Position numbers and translations under genes: made by a program. The notes below the pieces were generated by a model. The model ran no database searches. It was not told where the DNA came from and saw only the letters and a program-made list of their open reading frames with translations. From an uncultured Lachnospiraceae bacterium (GTDB taxonomy: Bacteria > Bacillota > Clostridia > Lachnospirales > Lachnospiraceae), in contig CAJJNI010000094.1 of NCBI GenBank assembly GCA_905193085.1, positions 1-8,621 of the forward strand: a DNA stretch of 8,621 nucleotides, given 5' to 3'. How positions within the stretch are numbered: the first letter of the stretch is position 1; every line of letters starts with the position of its first letter. Below, piece after piece: positions 1-6,067 of the stretch.

Positions 1-235
1 TAATATGTATATTTTTTATTAAATATTATCACTTTTCAATTATCATTTCAATTATTTTTATATTTTTTTATTCATTTCCACCAAATATATTGGTAAATTA
101 CAACAGCAACACTTATAAATGATAATTTTTATCTTTTATTGAATCTATCAGCCTTAAATATTATCCTGCAGCTATTCTGAACTTAAATTAACTTTTTTCT
201 GCTCAAATTAACTTCCGTCACAATTTTCAATATAC
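1..235. other. AT-rich intergenic stretch, no gene seen
   Basis: No credible coding frame or RNA gene is visible between the left edge and the terminator that closes the ribosomal operon. The only structure I see is a 10-base direct repeat, AAATTAACTT, at 185-194 and 205-214, exactly 20 bases apart. That spacing puts both copies on one face of the helix, so they could be an operator for a gene lying off the left edge. In sequence this AT-rich such a repeat could also arise by chance. Confidence 0.4.
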
Positions 236-270
236 AAAAAACCAGCTATTATAAATAATAACCGGTTTTT
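236..270 (-). terminator. Rho-independent terminator of the rpsF-ssb-rpsR operon
   Basis: An inverted repeat pairs 237-252 with 255-270, with two mismatches and a very small apical loop. The outermost seven pairs are A/T and C/G (AAAAACC against GGTTTTT). Read on the minus strand it ends in a run of six T at 236-241, as expected for intrinsic termination about 90 bases after the rpsR stop codon. The A and T runs flank both sides, so it could also work for transcription arriving from the left. Confidence 0.75.
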
Positions 271-356
271 CTGCAATCAGTCTCTTAATCTAAGTTTCTT
301 AAATCAGATTACTGATAAATATTTTATTATTATTGCCAACAACTAAGGCGACTGAA

Positions 357-617
357 TTAGTCAGTTGTGTATGGCATTAAAGCGATATGTCTTGCTCTCT
401 TGATTGCAACAGTAAGAGCTCTCTGATGCTTAGCACAGTTTCCTGTAATTCTTCTAGGAAGAATTTTTCCTCTTTCTGATACATATCTTTTTAATTTATT
501 TACATCTTTGTAATCAATAACATTATCTTTGCCGCAGAATACACAAACTTTCTTTCTTCTGCGTCCGCCTCTTCTCTTCATTGGAGAATCTGCTCTATCT
601 GATTTATTGAATGCCAT
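357..617 (-). CDS. rpsR: 30S ribosomal protein S18
   Basis: S18 is a small-subunit protein that pairs with S6 on the platform of the 30S particle and contacts 16S rRNA. The product is 86 residues, slightly longer than the usual 75-80, with the excess in a basic N-terminal tail. The family core is plain: a basic RRGGRRRKK stretch, then YKDVNKLKRYVSERGKILPRR and the closing conserved basic helix. It is a cysteine-containing (C+) form: C25, C28, C61 and H64 make a CxxC...CxxH set able to bind zinc. Many bacteria carry C- paralogues that replace the C+ form when zinc is short; none is seen here. The start is supported by AGGAGG (625-630) seven bases upstream. It is the last gene of the operon, 17 bases after ssb. 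Confidence 0.97.
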   Translation of the reverse strand: MAFNKSDRADSPMKRRGGRRRKKVCVFCGKDNVIDYKDVNKLKRYVSERGKILPRRITGNCAKHQRALTVAIKRARHIALMPYTTD

Positions 618-634
618 GATATTTACCTCCTATA

Positions 635-1081
635 CTAATTAAATGGTAATTCCTCATCGATACCATCAGGGATATTCATAAATCCGTCACCTGCTGCCAT
701 ACTTGGTTCAGGTCTGGCTGCCGGCGCACTCTGCTGATATCCACTCTGTTCTGAAGCAGCTTTGCTCTCAGCAAATTCCTGCTCTTCTACAACGACATCT
801 GTAGTATACACTCTCTGTCCGTCTTTATTAGTATAACTTCCAGTCTGTATTCTACCTGTAATTGCGATTTTTGTGCCTTGATGGAGATACTTCTCTGCAA
901 ACTCTGCCTGTCTGCCAAAAGCTACACAACCAATAAAGTCAGCAGTCTGGTCACTGCCTTCTCTTCTGAATCTACGGTCAACCGCTAATGTATATCTTGC
1001 AACTGCTGTAGATGACTCACCCTGTGAGTATCTTACTTCCGGGTCTCTGGTTAATCTTCCCATCAAAATAACTTTATTCAT
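635..1081 (-). CDS. ssb: Single-stranded DNA-binding protein SSB
   Basis: This tetrameric SSB coats single-stranded DNA during replication, recombination and repair, and recruits partner enzymes through its C-terminal tip. The 148-residue product has the OB fold at about 1-105 (MNKVILMGRLTRDPEVRY at the start, then ADFIGCVAFGRQAEFAEKYL and GRIQTGSYTNKDGQRVYTT). The VAWG tryptophan of many homologues is Phe here. A short Gln/Ala/Pro-rich linker follows, then an acidic tip DEELPFN. The tip is normally last at Phe, but here one Asn follows it. A GAGGA ribosome-binding site lies just upstream of the ATG. Position between rpsF and rpsR is the classic Firmicute operon, which ties SSB supply to ribosomal protein synthesis. 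Confidence 0.96.
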   Translation of the reverse strand: MNKVILMGRLTRDPEVRYSQGESSTAVARYTLAVDRRFRREGSDQTADFIGCVAFGRQAEFAEKYLHQGTKIAITGRIQTGSYTNKDGQRVYTTDVVVEEQEFAESKAASEQSGYQQSAPAARPEPSMAAGDGFMNIPDGIDEELPFN

Positions 1082-1099
1082 AATATGTCCTCTCTTCTA

Positions 1100-1387
1100 T
1101 TATGCTTCCTGTCTAGTGCATAAATATCTGATGACATTATCTGTGATTCGCATAAGCTCTTCAACCTGTGCTGGAACAGATGCTTCTGCATCAAACTGAA
1201 TGAAGTAATAAAAACCTTCTCTCATTTTCTGAATTTCATAAGCAAGTCTCTTTTTGCCAGCCTCTTCGACATTTGTAATTGTGCCGCCGAATCTTTCAAC
1301 TATTCCTTTAACTTTCTCAATAGTCTCTGTTCTAACTTCATCTTCAACTTTCGCACTGACAACTACTGCTAATTCATATTTGTTCAT
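1100..1387 (-). CDS. rpsF: 30S ribosomal protein S6
   Basis: S6 binds S18 and 16S rRNA on the 30S platform. The product has the typical ferredoxin-like family features: NKYELAVVVSAKV at the start, GGTITNVEEAGKKRLAYEI in the middle, and GFYYFIQFDA followed by RITDNVIRYL near the end. Two in-frame ATGs lie six bases apart, ending at 1393 and 1387. AGGAGG (1397-1402) is only three bases from the first but nine from the second. I chose the second, which gives MNKYEL and 95 residues, the usual length; the longer form would add Met-Ser. It is the first gene of the operon, 18 bases ahead of ssb, with its own promoter and a leader hairpin. Confidence 0.95.
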   Translation of the reverse strand: MNKYELAVVVSAKVEDEVRTETIEKVKGIVERFGGTITNVEEAGKKRLAYEIQKMREGFYYFIQFDAEASVPAQVEELMRITDNVIRYLCTRQEA

Positions 1388-1415
1388 GCTCATTTACCTC
1401 CTTTTGGTCTCTGGC

Positions 1416-1434
1416 TTCCTGATTTCTTCAGGAA
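1416..1434 (-). promoter_or_regulatory. Leader hairpin upstream of rpsF, candidate S6-S18 autoregulatory site
   Basis: In the 5' leader the sequence TTCCTGA-AGAAA-TCAGGAA (minus strand) forms a perfect seven-pair stem with a five-base loop, ending 14 bases before the AGGAGG. Outside it, GUUU can alternatively pair with AGAC, leaving a bulge that contains GCC. Many bacterial rpsF leaders carry a structure bound by the S6:S18 complex that represses translation, with a conserved CCG in an internal loop. I see the hairpin in the right place but not an exact CCG, so the function is an inference. Confidence 0.4.
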
Positions 1435-1458
1435 ACAAGGATATTATCACGAGTCGAT

Positions 1459-1487
1459 ATTATACTATAATCAGTATAAAAAGGCAA
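1459..1487 (-). promoter_or_regulatory. Sigma-A promoter of the rpsF operon
   Basis: On the minus strand TTGCCT (1482-1487) is followed after exactly 17 bases by a perfect TATAAT (1459-1464). Transcription would begin near 1452, leaving a leader of about 65 bases before rpsF. This is the best-matching promoter in the window, fitting for a highly expressed ribosomal operon. Its -35 box lies inside the hairpin that probably terminates the upstream agmatinase gene. Confidence 0.85.
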
Positions 1488-1496
1488 GTCCTTTTT
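1478..1496 (-). terminator. Weak terminator after the agmatinase remnant, overlapping the rpsF -35 box
   Basis: AAAAAGG (minus strand) pairs perfectly with CCTTTTT across a five-base loop, and the 3' arm doubles as the U-tract. Only two G-C pairs hold the stem, so it should be weak. It begins 17 bases after the agmatinase stop codon, the right place and orientation for termination. No other hairpin lies between the two genes. Confidence 0.45.
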
Positions 1497-1513
1497 GGCA
1501 TTTTATATTTTTT

Positions 1514-2182
1514 TTATTTTTTATAAGCTATGTGTGATAAAAATTCCTGCATTATTGCTGCTGCCGCAATTGATGTTATCTGTGTAGGGTCATATGGCGG
1601 TGAAACCTCCACTACATCATATCCTACGATATTGAGGTCTTTTAAACCTCTGATAATTTCAAATGCCTGTGCGGTTGAAAATCCGCCTGGAACCGGAGTT
1701 CCTGTTCCAGGTGCATAAGCCGGGTCAAGAAAATCAATATCAAAAGTTAAAAATACTTTTTTGTCACCAACTCTGTCACAAATTCTGTCTGTAACTTCCT
1801 GCATGCTCATCTGATGCATCACATGAGCATTTATGCATTCATAGCCAAGTTCTTCTGAATGAGCGCTGTCGGCCGGACTGTACAGACCTTCCCTGATTCC
1901 TATGTGAATTGAGTGTGATGTATCAACAAGTCCTTCTATTGCCGCATGATGAAATGGCGTTCCATGATTATATGGTTTTCCAAAATATTCAGGAATTGTA
2001 TCGTAGTGTGCATCAAAATGTACTAAAGCAACAGAACCATACACTTTCGCACACGCCCTTAATTCGGGAAGTGTTATGCTGTGGTCTCCACCCATTGCAA
2101 CAGGAATAACACCATGTTCAAATATTGGCAGCATTCCTTTTTCAATTAAATCAAATGACTCTTCAATTGTATTCCCAGTCAA
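1514..2182 (-). pseudogene. speB: Agmatinase (ureohydrolase family), N-terminally truncated remnant
   Basis: Agmatinase hydrolyses agmatine to putrescine and urea with two Mn ions. The remaining 222-codon frame matches the last two thirds of E. coli-type SpeB closely. All six metal ligands are present: H34 (GGDHS), D57/H59/D61 (HFDAHYD), and D148/D150 (TFDIDFLDP, then PGTGTPVPGG). Full-length enzymes are about 290-320 residues, so roughly 90-100 N-terminal residues are missing, including strands of the core sheet. A TAA lies directly before the first possible start, a TTG at 2180-2182 with no ribosome-binding site. The frame overlaps the end of the equally broken kinase by 20 bases, in another frame. 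I read this as a deletion remnant, probably inactive despite its intact active-site residues. Substrate is assigned by resemblance; other ureohydrolases (guanidinobutyrase, for instance) are possible. Confidence 0.8.
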
Positions 2183-2732
2183 TTAGTGTCAATTTATTTT
2201 CATCGCCGAGGAAATTACCGGCTAAAGTATCATTATGGCAAGGCACTTTTATTATATTTTCTTTTTCAAACGCACCGACTATTTCTATAAATTTAGAACG
2301 AACATTTTCAAACTCTTTATATACTTTTAATCTGCCTTCATTATCAATAACTTTAAGATTCTGCCTAATCTGCTCTGCGGGCGAAAAATCATTTGCAAAC
2401 TCAGCCTTACTTGTATGACATTTTTTTAATACATCAGCCGCTGCTTTTAATAACTTCATATTTGTTCGGAAGTCTTTTGCAGTCATAGTTTGTCCTTCTA
2501 TAAATTCGCTTACCATAAATCCTGTATCGGGTTCACAAAAATATATTTTTGGTCCTGCGCCTGCGTCAGACATAGCTTTTGCATTCTGTAATTCTGCACT
2601 GCGGTTAATATAATTTTCTGTTCCTTCACCCGCAATGCGTATTACAAATTTTCCACTTTCTGTGCTTAGCACATAATTATGATTTGTTACACCGCCTGGC
2701 AATAAATCAACTTTAACCGGCTCTTTTTCCAT
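2163..2732 (-). pseudogene. Choline-kinase/APH-like phosphotransferase, C-terminally truncated remnant
   Basis: It belongs to the choline/ethanolamine/thiamine kinase branch (LicA-like, YcfN-like) of the aminoglycoside-phosphotransferase fold, which phosphorylates a small hydroxyl compound with ATP. Visible parts: the nucleotide loop LPGGVTNHNYVL (11-22), KFVIRIAGEGTE (28-39), the hinge-like SEFIEGQTM, the catalytic HNDTLAGN (H166, D168, N173) and the metal-binding IDWE (D185). The frame ends three residues after that Asp, at 189 residues; relatives run on for about 100 residues to about 280-300. The missing part forms most of the substrate-binding C-lobe, so the product is probably inactive. 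The start is convincing: GAGGAG eight bases upstream and only 15 bases after the lipoprotein gene, so the two are co-transcribed. The natural substrate cannot be told from the sequence. Confidence 0.75.
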
Positions 2733-2747
2733 ACTGCCATCTCCTCG

Positions 2748-3758
2748 TTATTTTCCTGCAAGTTTTTTTACAAATGTTGCATCTATCATTTTACCACAAT
2801 CTACATCTGCATCAATAACTCCCAGTTCATTCATAAATTTTTCTACAGTATTCTGTGTATATCCCCAATAACTGTAATCATCAGCCTCTGTAAATGCCTC
2901 GACTGTCTCAGCAGCATCAGGTACAATAAGTCCACCCATCTGTGACTCAAATTCTTCTACAGTTACATCCATTTTTTCTGCCATATATTCATTTGATTCT
3001 TCAGGATTTTCTTTCCAGTAATCCACAGCTTCATAATAACTCTTTACAAATGCTTCTACAATCTCCGGTTTTTCTTCTATCATTTTTGATGATGTTGCGA
3101 CTATATCACTAATTAAATCCGGATTATCCGCAGTTGAATACAAGACTGTTCCACCCGCATCTTTTGCCTTTGAAAAATATGGGGCCCATATACATGCTGC
3201 ATCACACTGTCCGGCAACGAAAGCATTACCTGCATTTTCAATTGTCATATCTACCATATTTATATCTTTTATACTCATACCATTGTCTTCCAATAATGTA
3301 AGCAAAAACATATGGTCAACACTGTAATTCTGTGTAGCTACTGTTTTGCCCTTCAAATCTTTGACGCTTTTTATATCCGGTGTTGCCACAAGACCTTCAC
3401 AGCCATTAGATTTATCAGCGAGTATAACAACCTTTATATCTCCACCTTCAGCAAATGGAGCAATTGTTTCTCCTGATGCATATGTACAAAAATCTAAATT
3501 TCCCGCAATAAATGCACTTGAATTATCCGTTGTAGAAGAAAACTCCTGAATATCCACATCTAATCCATTTTTTTCAAAAATTCCTTCTTTATCTGCCAGA
3601 TAAAATAACATAAAATCAGGCCATGTAACCATTCCGATTGAAACTTTTGTAAGACCATCTTTAGTCTGTGACTCTGACTCCTTGCCGCCATTACCACATG
3701 CAGTTAAAGAAAACACCATTGCCAGTGAACATACAATACTAATTATTTTTTTCATCAT
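2748..3758 (-). CDS. ABC transporter substrate-binding lipoprotein, NMT1/SsuA-like
   Basis: This would be the extracellular ligand-capturing part of an ABC importer of the nitrate/sulfonate/taurine/pyrimidine-precursor class. The 336-residue product opens with a lipoprotein signal (MMKK, a hydrophobic stretch, lipobox LTAC with Cys21) and a Ser/Lys-rich spacer. The mature domain shows the family opening TWPDFMLFYLADKEGIFEKNGLDVDI (45-70), then FIAGNLDFCTYASGE, VKDLKGKTVATQNYSVDHMFL and AFVAGQCDAACIWAPYF, where the hinge and pocket lie. AGGAGG is eight bases before the ATG. It is preceded by a MerR-type promoter and followed after 15 bases by the kinase remnant. No permease or ATPase gene is present, so it is either an orphan or has lost its partners in the deletion downstream. 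The ligand is unknown; a pyrimidine, amine or guanidino compound would all fit the neighbours. Confidence 0.88.
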   Translation of the reverse strand: MMKKIISIVCSLAMVFSLTACGNGGKESESQTKDGLTKVSIGMVTWPDFMLFYLADKEGIFEKNGLDVDIQEFSSTTDNSSAFIAGNLDFCTYASGETIAPFAEGGDIKVVILADKSNGCEGLVATPDIKSVKDLKGKTVATQNYSVDHMFLLTLLEDNGMSIKDINMVDMTIENAGNAFVAGQCDAACIWAPYFSKAKDAGGTVLYSTADNPDLISDIVATSSKMIEEKPEIVEAFVKSYYEAVDYWKENPEESNEYMAEKMDVTVEEFESQMGGLIVPDAAETVEAFTEADDYSYWGYTQNTVEKFMNELGVIDADVDCGKMIDATFVKKLAGK

Positions 3759-3790
3759 ATTTGTTTCCTCCTTTTGTTTTTGTTACACGA

Positions 3791-3821
3791 ATTGTAAACC
3801 TTGGAGTAACTCCAATGACAA
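3791..3821 (-). promoter_or_regulatory. MerR-family-type promoter and operator upstream of the binding-protein gene
   Basis: On the minus strand TTGTCA (3816-3821) is separated from TACAAT (3791-3796) by 19 bases, two more than the sigma-A optimum. The spacer holds a perfect dyad, TTGGAGT-A-ACTCCAA (3801-3815). An overlong 19-20 bp spacer with a dyad inside it is the hallmark of promoters activated by MerR-family regulators, which twist the DNA to realign the two boxes. The dyad resembles, as I recall, sites of the NmlR/AdhR-like branch (CTTGGAGT half-sites). The start point would be near 3784, leaving a leader of about 26 bases, too short for a riboswitch. No MerR gene is in the window. Confidence 0.75.
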
Positions 3822-3908
3822 TAGTTTTTTTCTTATTTTGTAAACTTTGTAAAAAACGCACATTTTATTGAAACAAAGTATCAATTATATATTCAAAATA
3901 TATTAAGC

Positions 3909-3945
3909 AAAAACCCCTTTCACTGTTTTTATCCAGTAAAAGGGG
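3909..3945 (-). terminator. Strong terminator downstream of the SNF transporter
   Basis: On the minus strand CCCCTTTTACTG pairs with CAGTGAAAGGGG over 12 pairs (3934-3945 with 3914-3925, one G-U), with an eight-base loop and five T at 3909-3913. It isolates the transporter from the ABC operon that starts about 90 bases further on. Confidence 0.9.
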
Positions 3946-3962
3946 TACATATCAAACGCATA

Positions 3963-4004
3963 AATTTTCAAATGTCAGACTTTTAATCCTGGCATTTGAA
4001 AATT
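3963..4004. repeat. 16-bp inverted repeat just after the SNF transporter gene
   Basis: Arms at 3963-3978 and 3989-4004 (AATTTTCAAATGTCAG against CTGGCATTTGAAAATT) are complementary at 15 of 16 positions with a ten-base loop. The odd pair is G-U if transcribed from the plus strand but C-A on the minus strand. Neither side has a T-run, so it is not a standard terminator. It may protect the 3' end of the transporter mRNA or be a small dispersed palindrome. Confidence 0.65.
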
Positions 4005-4037
4005 GCAGCATTAATTCAGTAAAGAGAGTTTATTTTA

Positions 4038-5393
4038 TTAATAACTTATTATTCCAAACTGAGCTAATGAATAGAATACAAGAATTATTACCATACAAAC
4101 AGGTGCAATGTATTTTATCATAACTCTGAAAATTTGTCTTCTTACAAAAGATTCTCCATTCTTTGTTACTTCGTCTTCAACAACCTTTGTACCAACAACC
4201 CAGCCGATAAGTATACAGCTTCCAAGTGCTACAACAGGCATGATAATACTGTTTGAAAAATAATCAAAGAATGTAAGGAAATCCATACCAAGAACTTTTA
4301 TATTGCCTAAAACGCCATATCCTAATGCAGATGGAATTCCTAAGAAGAAACTGAACACAACAACAATAATTGCCGCATGTATTCTTTTTAATTTAAATTT
4401 GTCCATCATCATTGAAACGATGGCTTCCATAACGGATATAGAACTTGTAAGTGCCGCAACAAATACTAACACGAAAAAGCATGTTCCTATAACCGCTCCA
4501 AATGGCATAGAATCAAACACCTTAGGAAGTATCTGGAACATCAGACCGGCACCACTACTCTTAAGTCCCTCTTCTCCGCTGAAAATATACACAGCCGGAA
4601 CTATCATAAATCCTGCAAGAATTGCAATTAATGTATCAAATATTTCAATCTGGTTAACTGATTTGTTCAAATTAATATCATCTTTAACATATGAACCATA
4701 ACTAATCATTATTCCCATCGCGATACTCATTGAATAAAACAACTGCCCCATAGCCGCACATATTGTTTTTAATGAGAATTTTGTAAAATCAGGTAACAGA
4801 TAATATTTTATCCCTTCACCTGAATTTGGTAATGTAAAAATAAAAACAGAAATACCTACTGTTATAACAAGCAGGATAGGCATCAGAAATTTACTAACCC
4901 GTTCTACACCCTTCTGTACACCAAATGCAACAACAAGTGCTGTTGCTATTAAAAATATAGCAAACATTACAAGAGGAGCTTTTGTTCCACTTATAAAATT
5001 ATTAAAGTATGTATCTGATGCAGCTTTTGTAGCTGAACCTGAAATAAATGTAAGTGTATACCTGATAACCCAGCCACCGATAACACAATAATATGGTAAA
5101 ATTATAATCGGTACTATAGCCGCAAGGTAGCCTAAAAATCCAAATCTCTTATCGAGTTTCTTATATGCTTTAATAGCACTTAATTTTGTTTTTCTACCCA
5201 CACCAATTTCCAGCATCAGCAATGAAAAACCAAAAGTAACAACTAATACAAGATAAACCAAAATAAAAATTCCGCCACCATACTGTGCGGCTAAATACGG
5301 AAACCTCCATAAATTTCCAAGACCTACTGCACTTCCCGCTGCGGCAAGCACAAAGCCCAATCCTCCACTAAAACTACTTCTCTCATGCTTCAT
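4038..5393 (-). CDS. Sodium-dependent transporter, neurotransmitter:sodium symporter (SNF) family
   Basis: This is an inner-membrane LeuT-fold symporter that would import an amino acid or related amine with Na+. At 451 residues and about 11 membrane spans it matches the short bacterial branch (MhsT/Tyt1-like). TM1 carries AGSAVGLGNLWRFPYLA, in which G20, A22, V23, N27 and R30 fall at the very LeuT positions used for Na+ and gating. TM3 has PYYCVIGGW, TM6 FYSMSIAMGIMISYGSYV with the unwound segment, and TM8 A312, T315 and S316 spaced like the LeuT Na2 ligands. All key sites look intact. AGGAGG sits six bases before the ATG. It is a single-gene unit with its own promoter (5492-5520) and terminator (3909-3945). 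The substrate is not predictable; hydrophobic or aromatic amino acids are usual for the branch. Confidence 0.93.
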   Translation of the reverse strand: MKHERSSFSGGLGFVLAAAGSAVGLGNLWRFPYLAAQYGGGIFILVYLVLVVTFGFSLLMLEIGVGRKTKLSAIKAYKKLDKRFGFLGYLAAIVPIIILPYYCVIGGWVIRYTLTFISGSATKAASDTYFNNFISGTKAPLVMFAIFLIATALVVAFGVQKGVERVSKFLMPILLVITVGISVFIFTLPNSGEGIKYYLLPDFTKFSLKTICAAMGQLFYSMSIAMGIMISYGSYVKDDINLNKSVNQIEIFDTLIAILAGFMIVPAVYIFSGEEGLKSSGAGLMFQILPKVFDSMPFGAVIGTCFFVLVFVAALTSSISVMEAIVSMMMDKFKLKRIHAAIIVVVFSFFLGIPSALGYGVLGNIKVLGMDFLTFFDYFSNSIIMPVVALGSCILIGWVVGTKVVEDEVTKNGESFVRRQIFRVMIKYIAPVCMVIILVFYSLAQFGIISY

Positions 5394-5491
5394 TATAATC
5401 CTCCTAAAACAATCTCCGAGTTATGAAACCCGTTCTATTTTTCATTTTCCCGAACAACAGTTCAGCAAAATTCTTTATAGCATATTGTTAT

Positions 5492-5520
5492 ATTATAAGA
5501 TAACTTTACAATTTATGCAA
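5492..5520 (-). promoter_or_regulatory. Sigma-A promoter of the SNF transporter gene
   Basis: TTGCAT (5515-5520) and a perfect TATAAT (5492-5497) on the minus strand are 17 bases apart. The transcript would start near 5485 with a leader of about 90 bases. The -35 region lies within AATTTA...TAAATT (5510-5527), a six-base inverted repeat that might be an operator, and upstream DNA is A/T-rich like an UP element. Confidence 0.75.
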
Positions 5521-5685
5521 TTAAATTTTTAATTTTCCATTTAAATTCCATTTAAAAGTTTGCTACTTCTTAGCATAAATTTTTCTTTTGACAAATTATA
5601 TCTGACCTGTTTTAATTTTGATAATAATAACAAGCCGATTTATATACCATATATCACTTCTATCACTTCTTTCAATTATTCTACC
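5521..5685. other. AT-rich intergenic DNA with short tandem repeats, no gene seen
   Basis: Together with the flanking promoter and terminator this fills the roughly 390 bases between the transporter and DUF951 genes. Two short duplications are visible: CCATTTAAA at 5537-5545 and 5548-5556 (11-base step), and TATCACTTC repeated back to back at 5652-5669. I see no coding frame, RNA gene or known riboswitch. Confidence 0.5.
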
Positions 5686-5732
5686 AAAAAAACGGCTTCA
5701 AACCATTAGATAAAACTAACTATTTGAAACCG
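5686..5732 (-). terminator. Terminator downstream of the DUF951 gene
   Basis: On the minus strand CGGTTTCAAA (5723-5732) pairs with TTTGAAGCCG (5693-5702) over ten pairs including one U-G. The stem can extend inward with GUUAG/CUAAU, and seven T follow at 5686-5692. It lies about 50 bases after the stop codon. Confidence 0.85.
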
Positions 5733-5783
5733 AATCTATTACAAAAAATATATTAACCAGCATTATTCTTTCTGCACCATTGT

Positions 5784-5981
5784 TTAAACATTATTTTTTA
5801 TCAGATTTTTGGTCTTCTTCTCAACCAGCTTACGCTCTATCATTATAATATGCCCACAACCGCAGCATTTTAATTTAAAATCAGCTCCAACTCGGATTAT
5901 TTCCCAATCTTTTGAGCCACATGGGTGAGGCTTCTTCAGTTGAACAATATCGCCTACCTCATACTGTAATTTATCATTCAT
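5784..5981 (-). CDS. DUF951 family protein (YyzM-like)
   Basis: A small, widely conserved Firmicute protein of unknown function. The 65 residues match the family from end to end: YEVGDIVQLKKPHPCGSKDWEIIRVGADFKLKCCGCGHIIMIER. The HPCG motif and the later CCGCG give Cys and His that could bind a metal like a zinc ribbon, and the N-terminal part resembles an SH3/KOW-like barrel; both are inferences. An in-frame ATG 18 bases upstream has no ribosome-binding site, whereas AAGAGG lies six bases before the ATG at 5979-5981, so I chose the shorter form. From memory, DUF951 is often close to rpsF, and a role near translation has been guessed from that. The last residues (KKTKNLIKNNV) are basic and poorly conserved. 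Confidence 0.9.
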   Translation of the reverse strand: MNDKLQYEVGDIVQLKKPHPCGSKDWEIIRVGADFKLKCCGCGHIIMIERKLVEKKTKNLIKNNV

Positions 5982-6009
5982 ATTATACCTCTTAATCATA
6001 CCTACACAC

Positions 6010-6044
6010 TTTAATGTTTACATCTGCTTATTTAATATTTACAT
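6010..6044. repeat. 14-bp direct repeat at a 21-bp step upstream of DUF951
   Basis: TTTAATGTTTACAT (6010-6023) recurs as TTTAATATTTACAT (6031-6044), 13 of 14 identical and exactly two helical turns apart. The first copy contains ATGTTTACAT, with self-complementary ends. The pair sits between the Sir2 stop and the DUF951 start, next to a TATAAT on the minus strand (6051-6056) that lacks a good -35. It could be a two-site operator over the DUF951 promoter. Confidence 0.5.
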
Positions 6045-6067
6045 ACTTATATTATAAAAATTCATAT

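Noticed and set aside
278..314. Inverted repeat TAATCT...AGATTA after rpsR
   Set aside because: Six A/T-rich pairs with a 14-base loop; likely chance, and a better terminator follows.
2163..2182. Sequencing frameshift splitting one kinase-agmatinase fusion
   Set aside because: Restoring frame would not supply the missing kinase C-lobe or the missing agmatinase N-terminus, so a deletion is required.
3759..3908. Guanidine or TPP riboswitch before the binding-protein gene
   Set aside because: None of the conserved core motifs is visible, and the promoter leaves a leader of only about 26 bases.
4303..4701. 132-codon plus-strand frame
   Set aside because: It is antisense to the SNF transporter; its sequence is a by-product of the membrane-protein codons.
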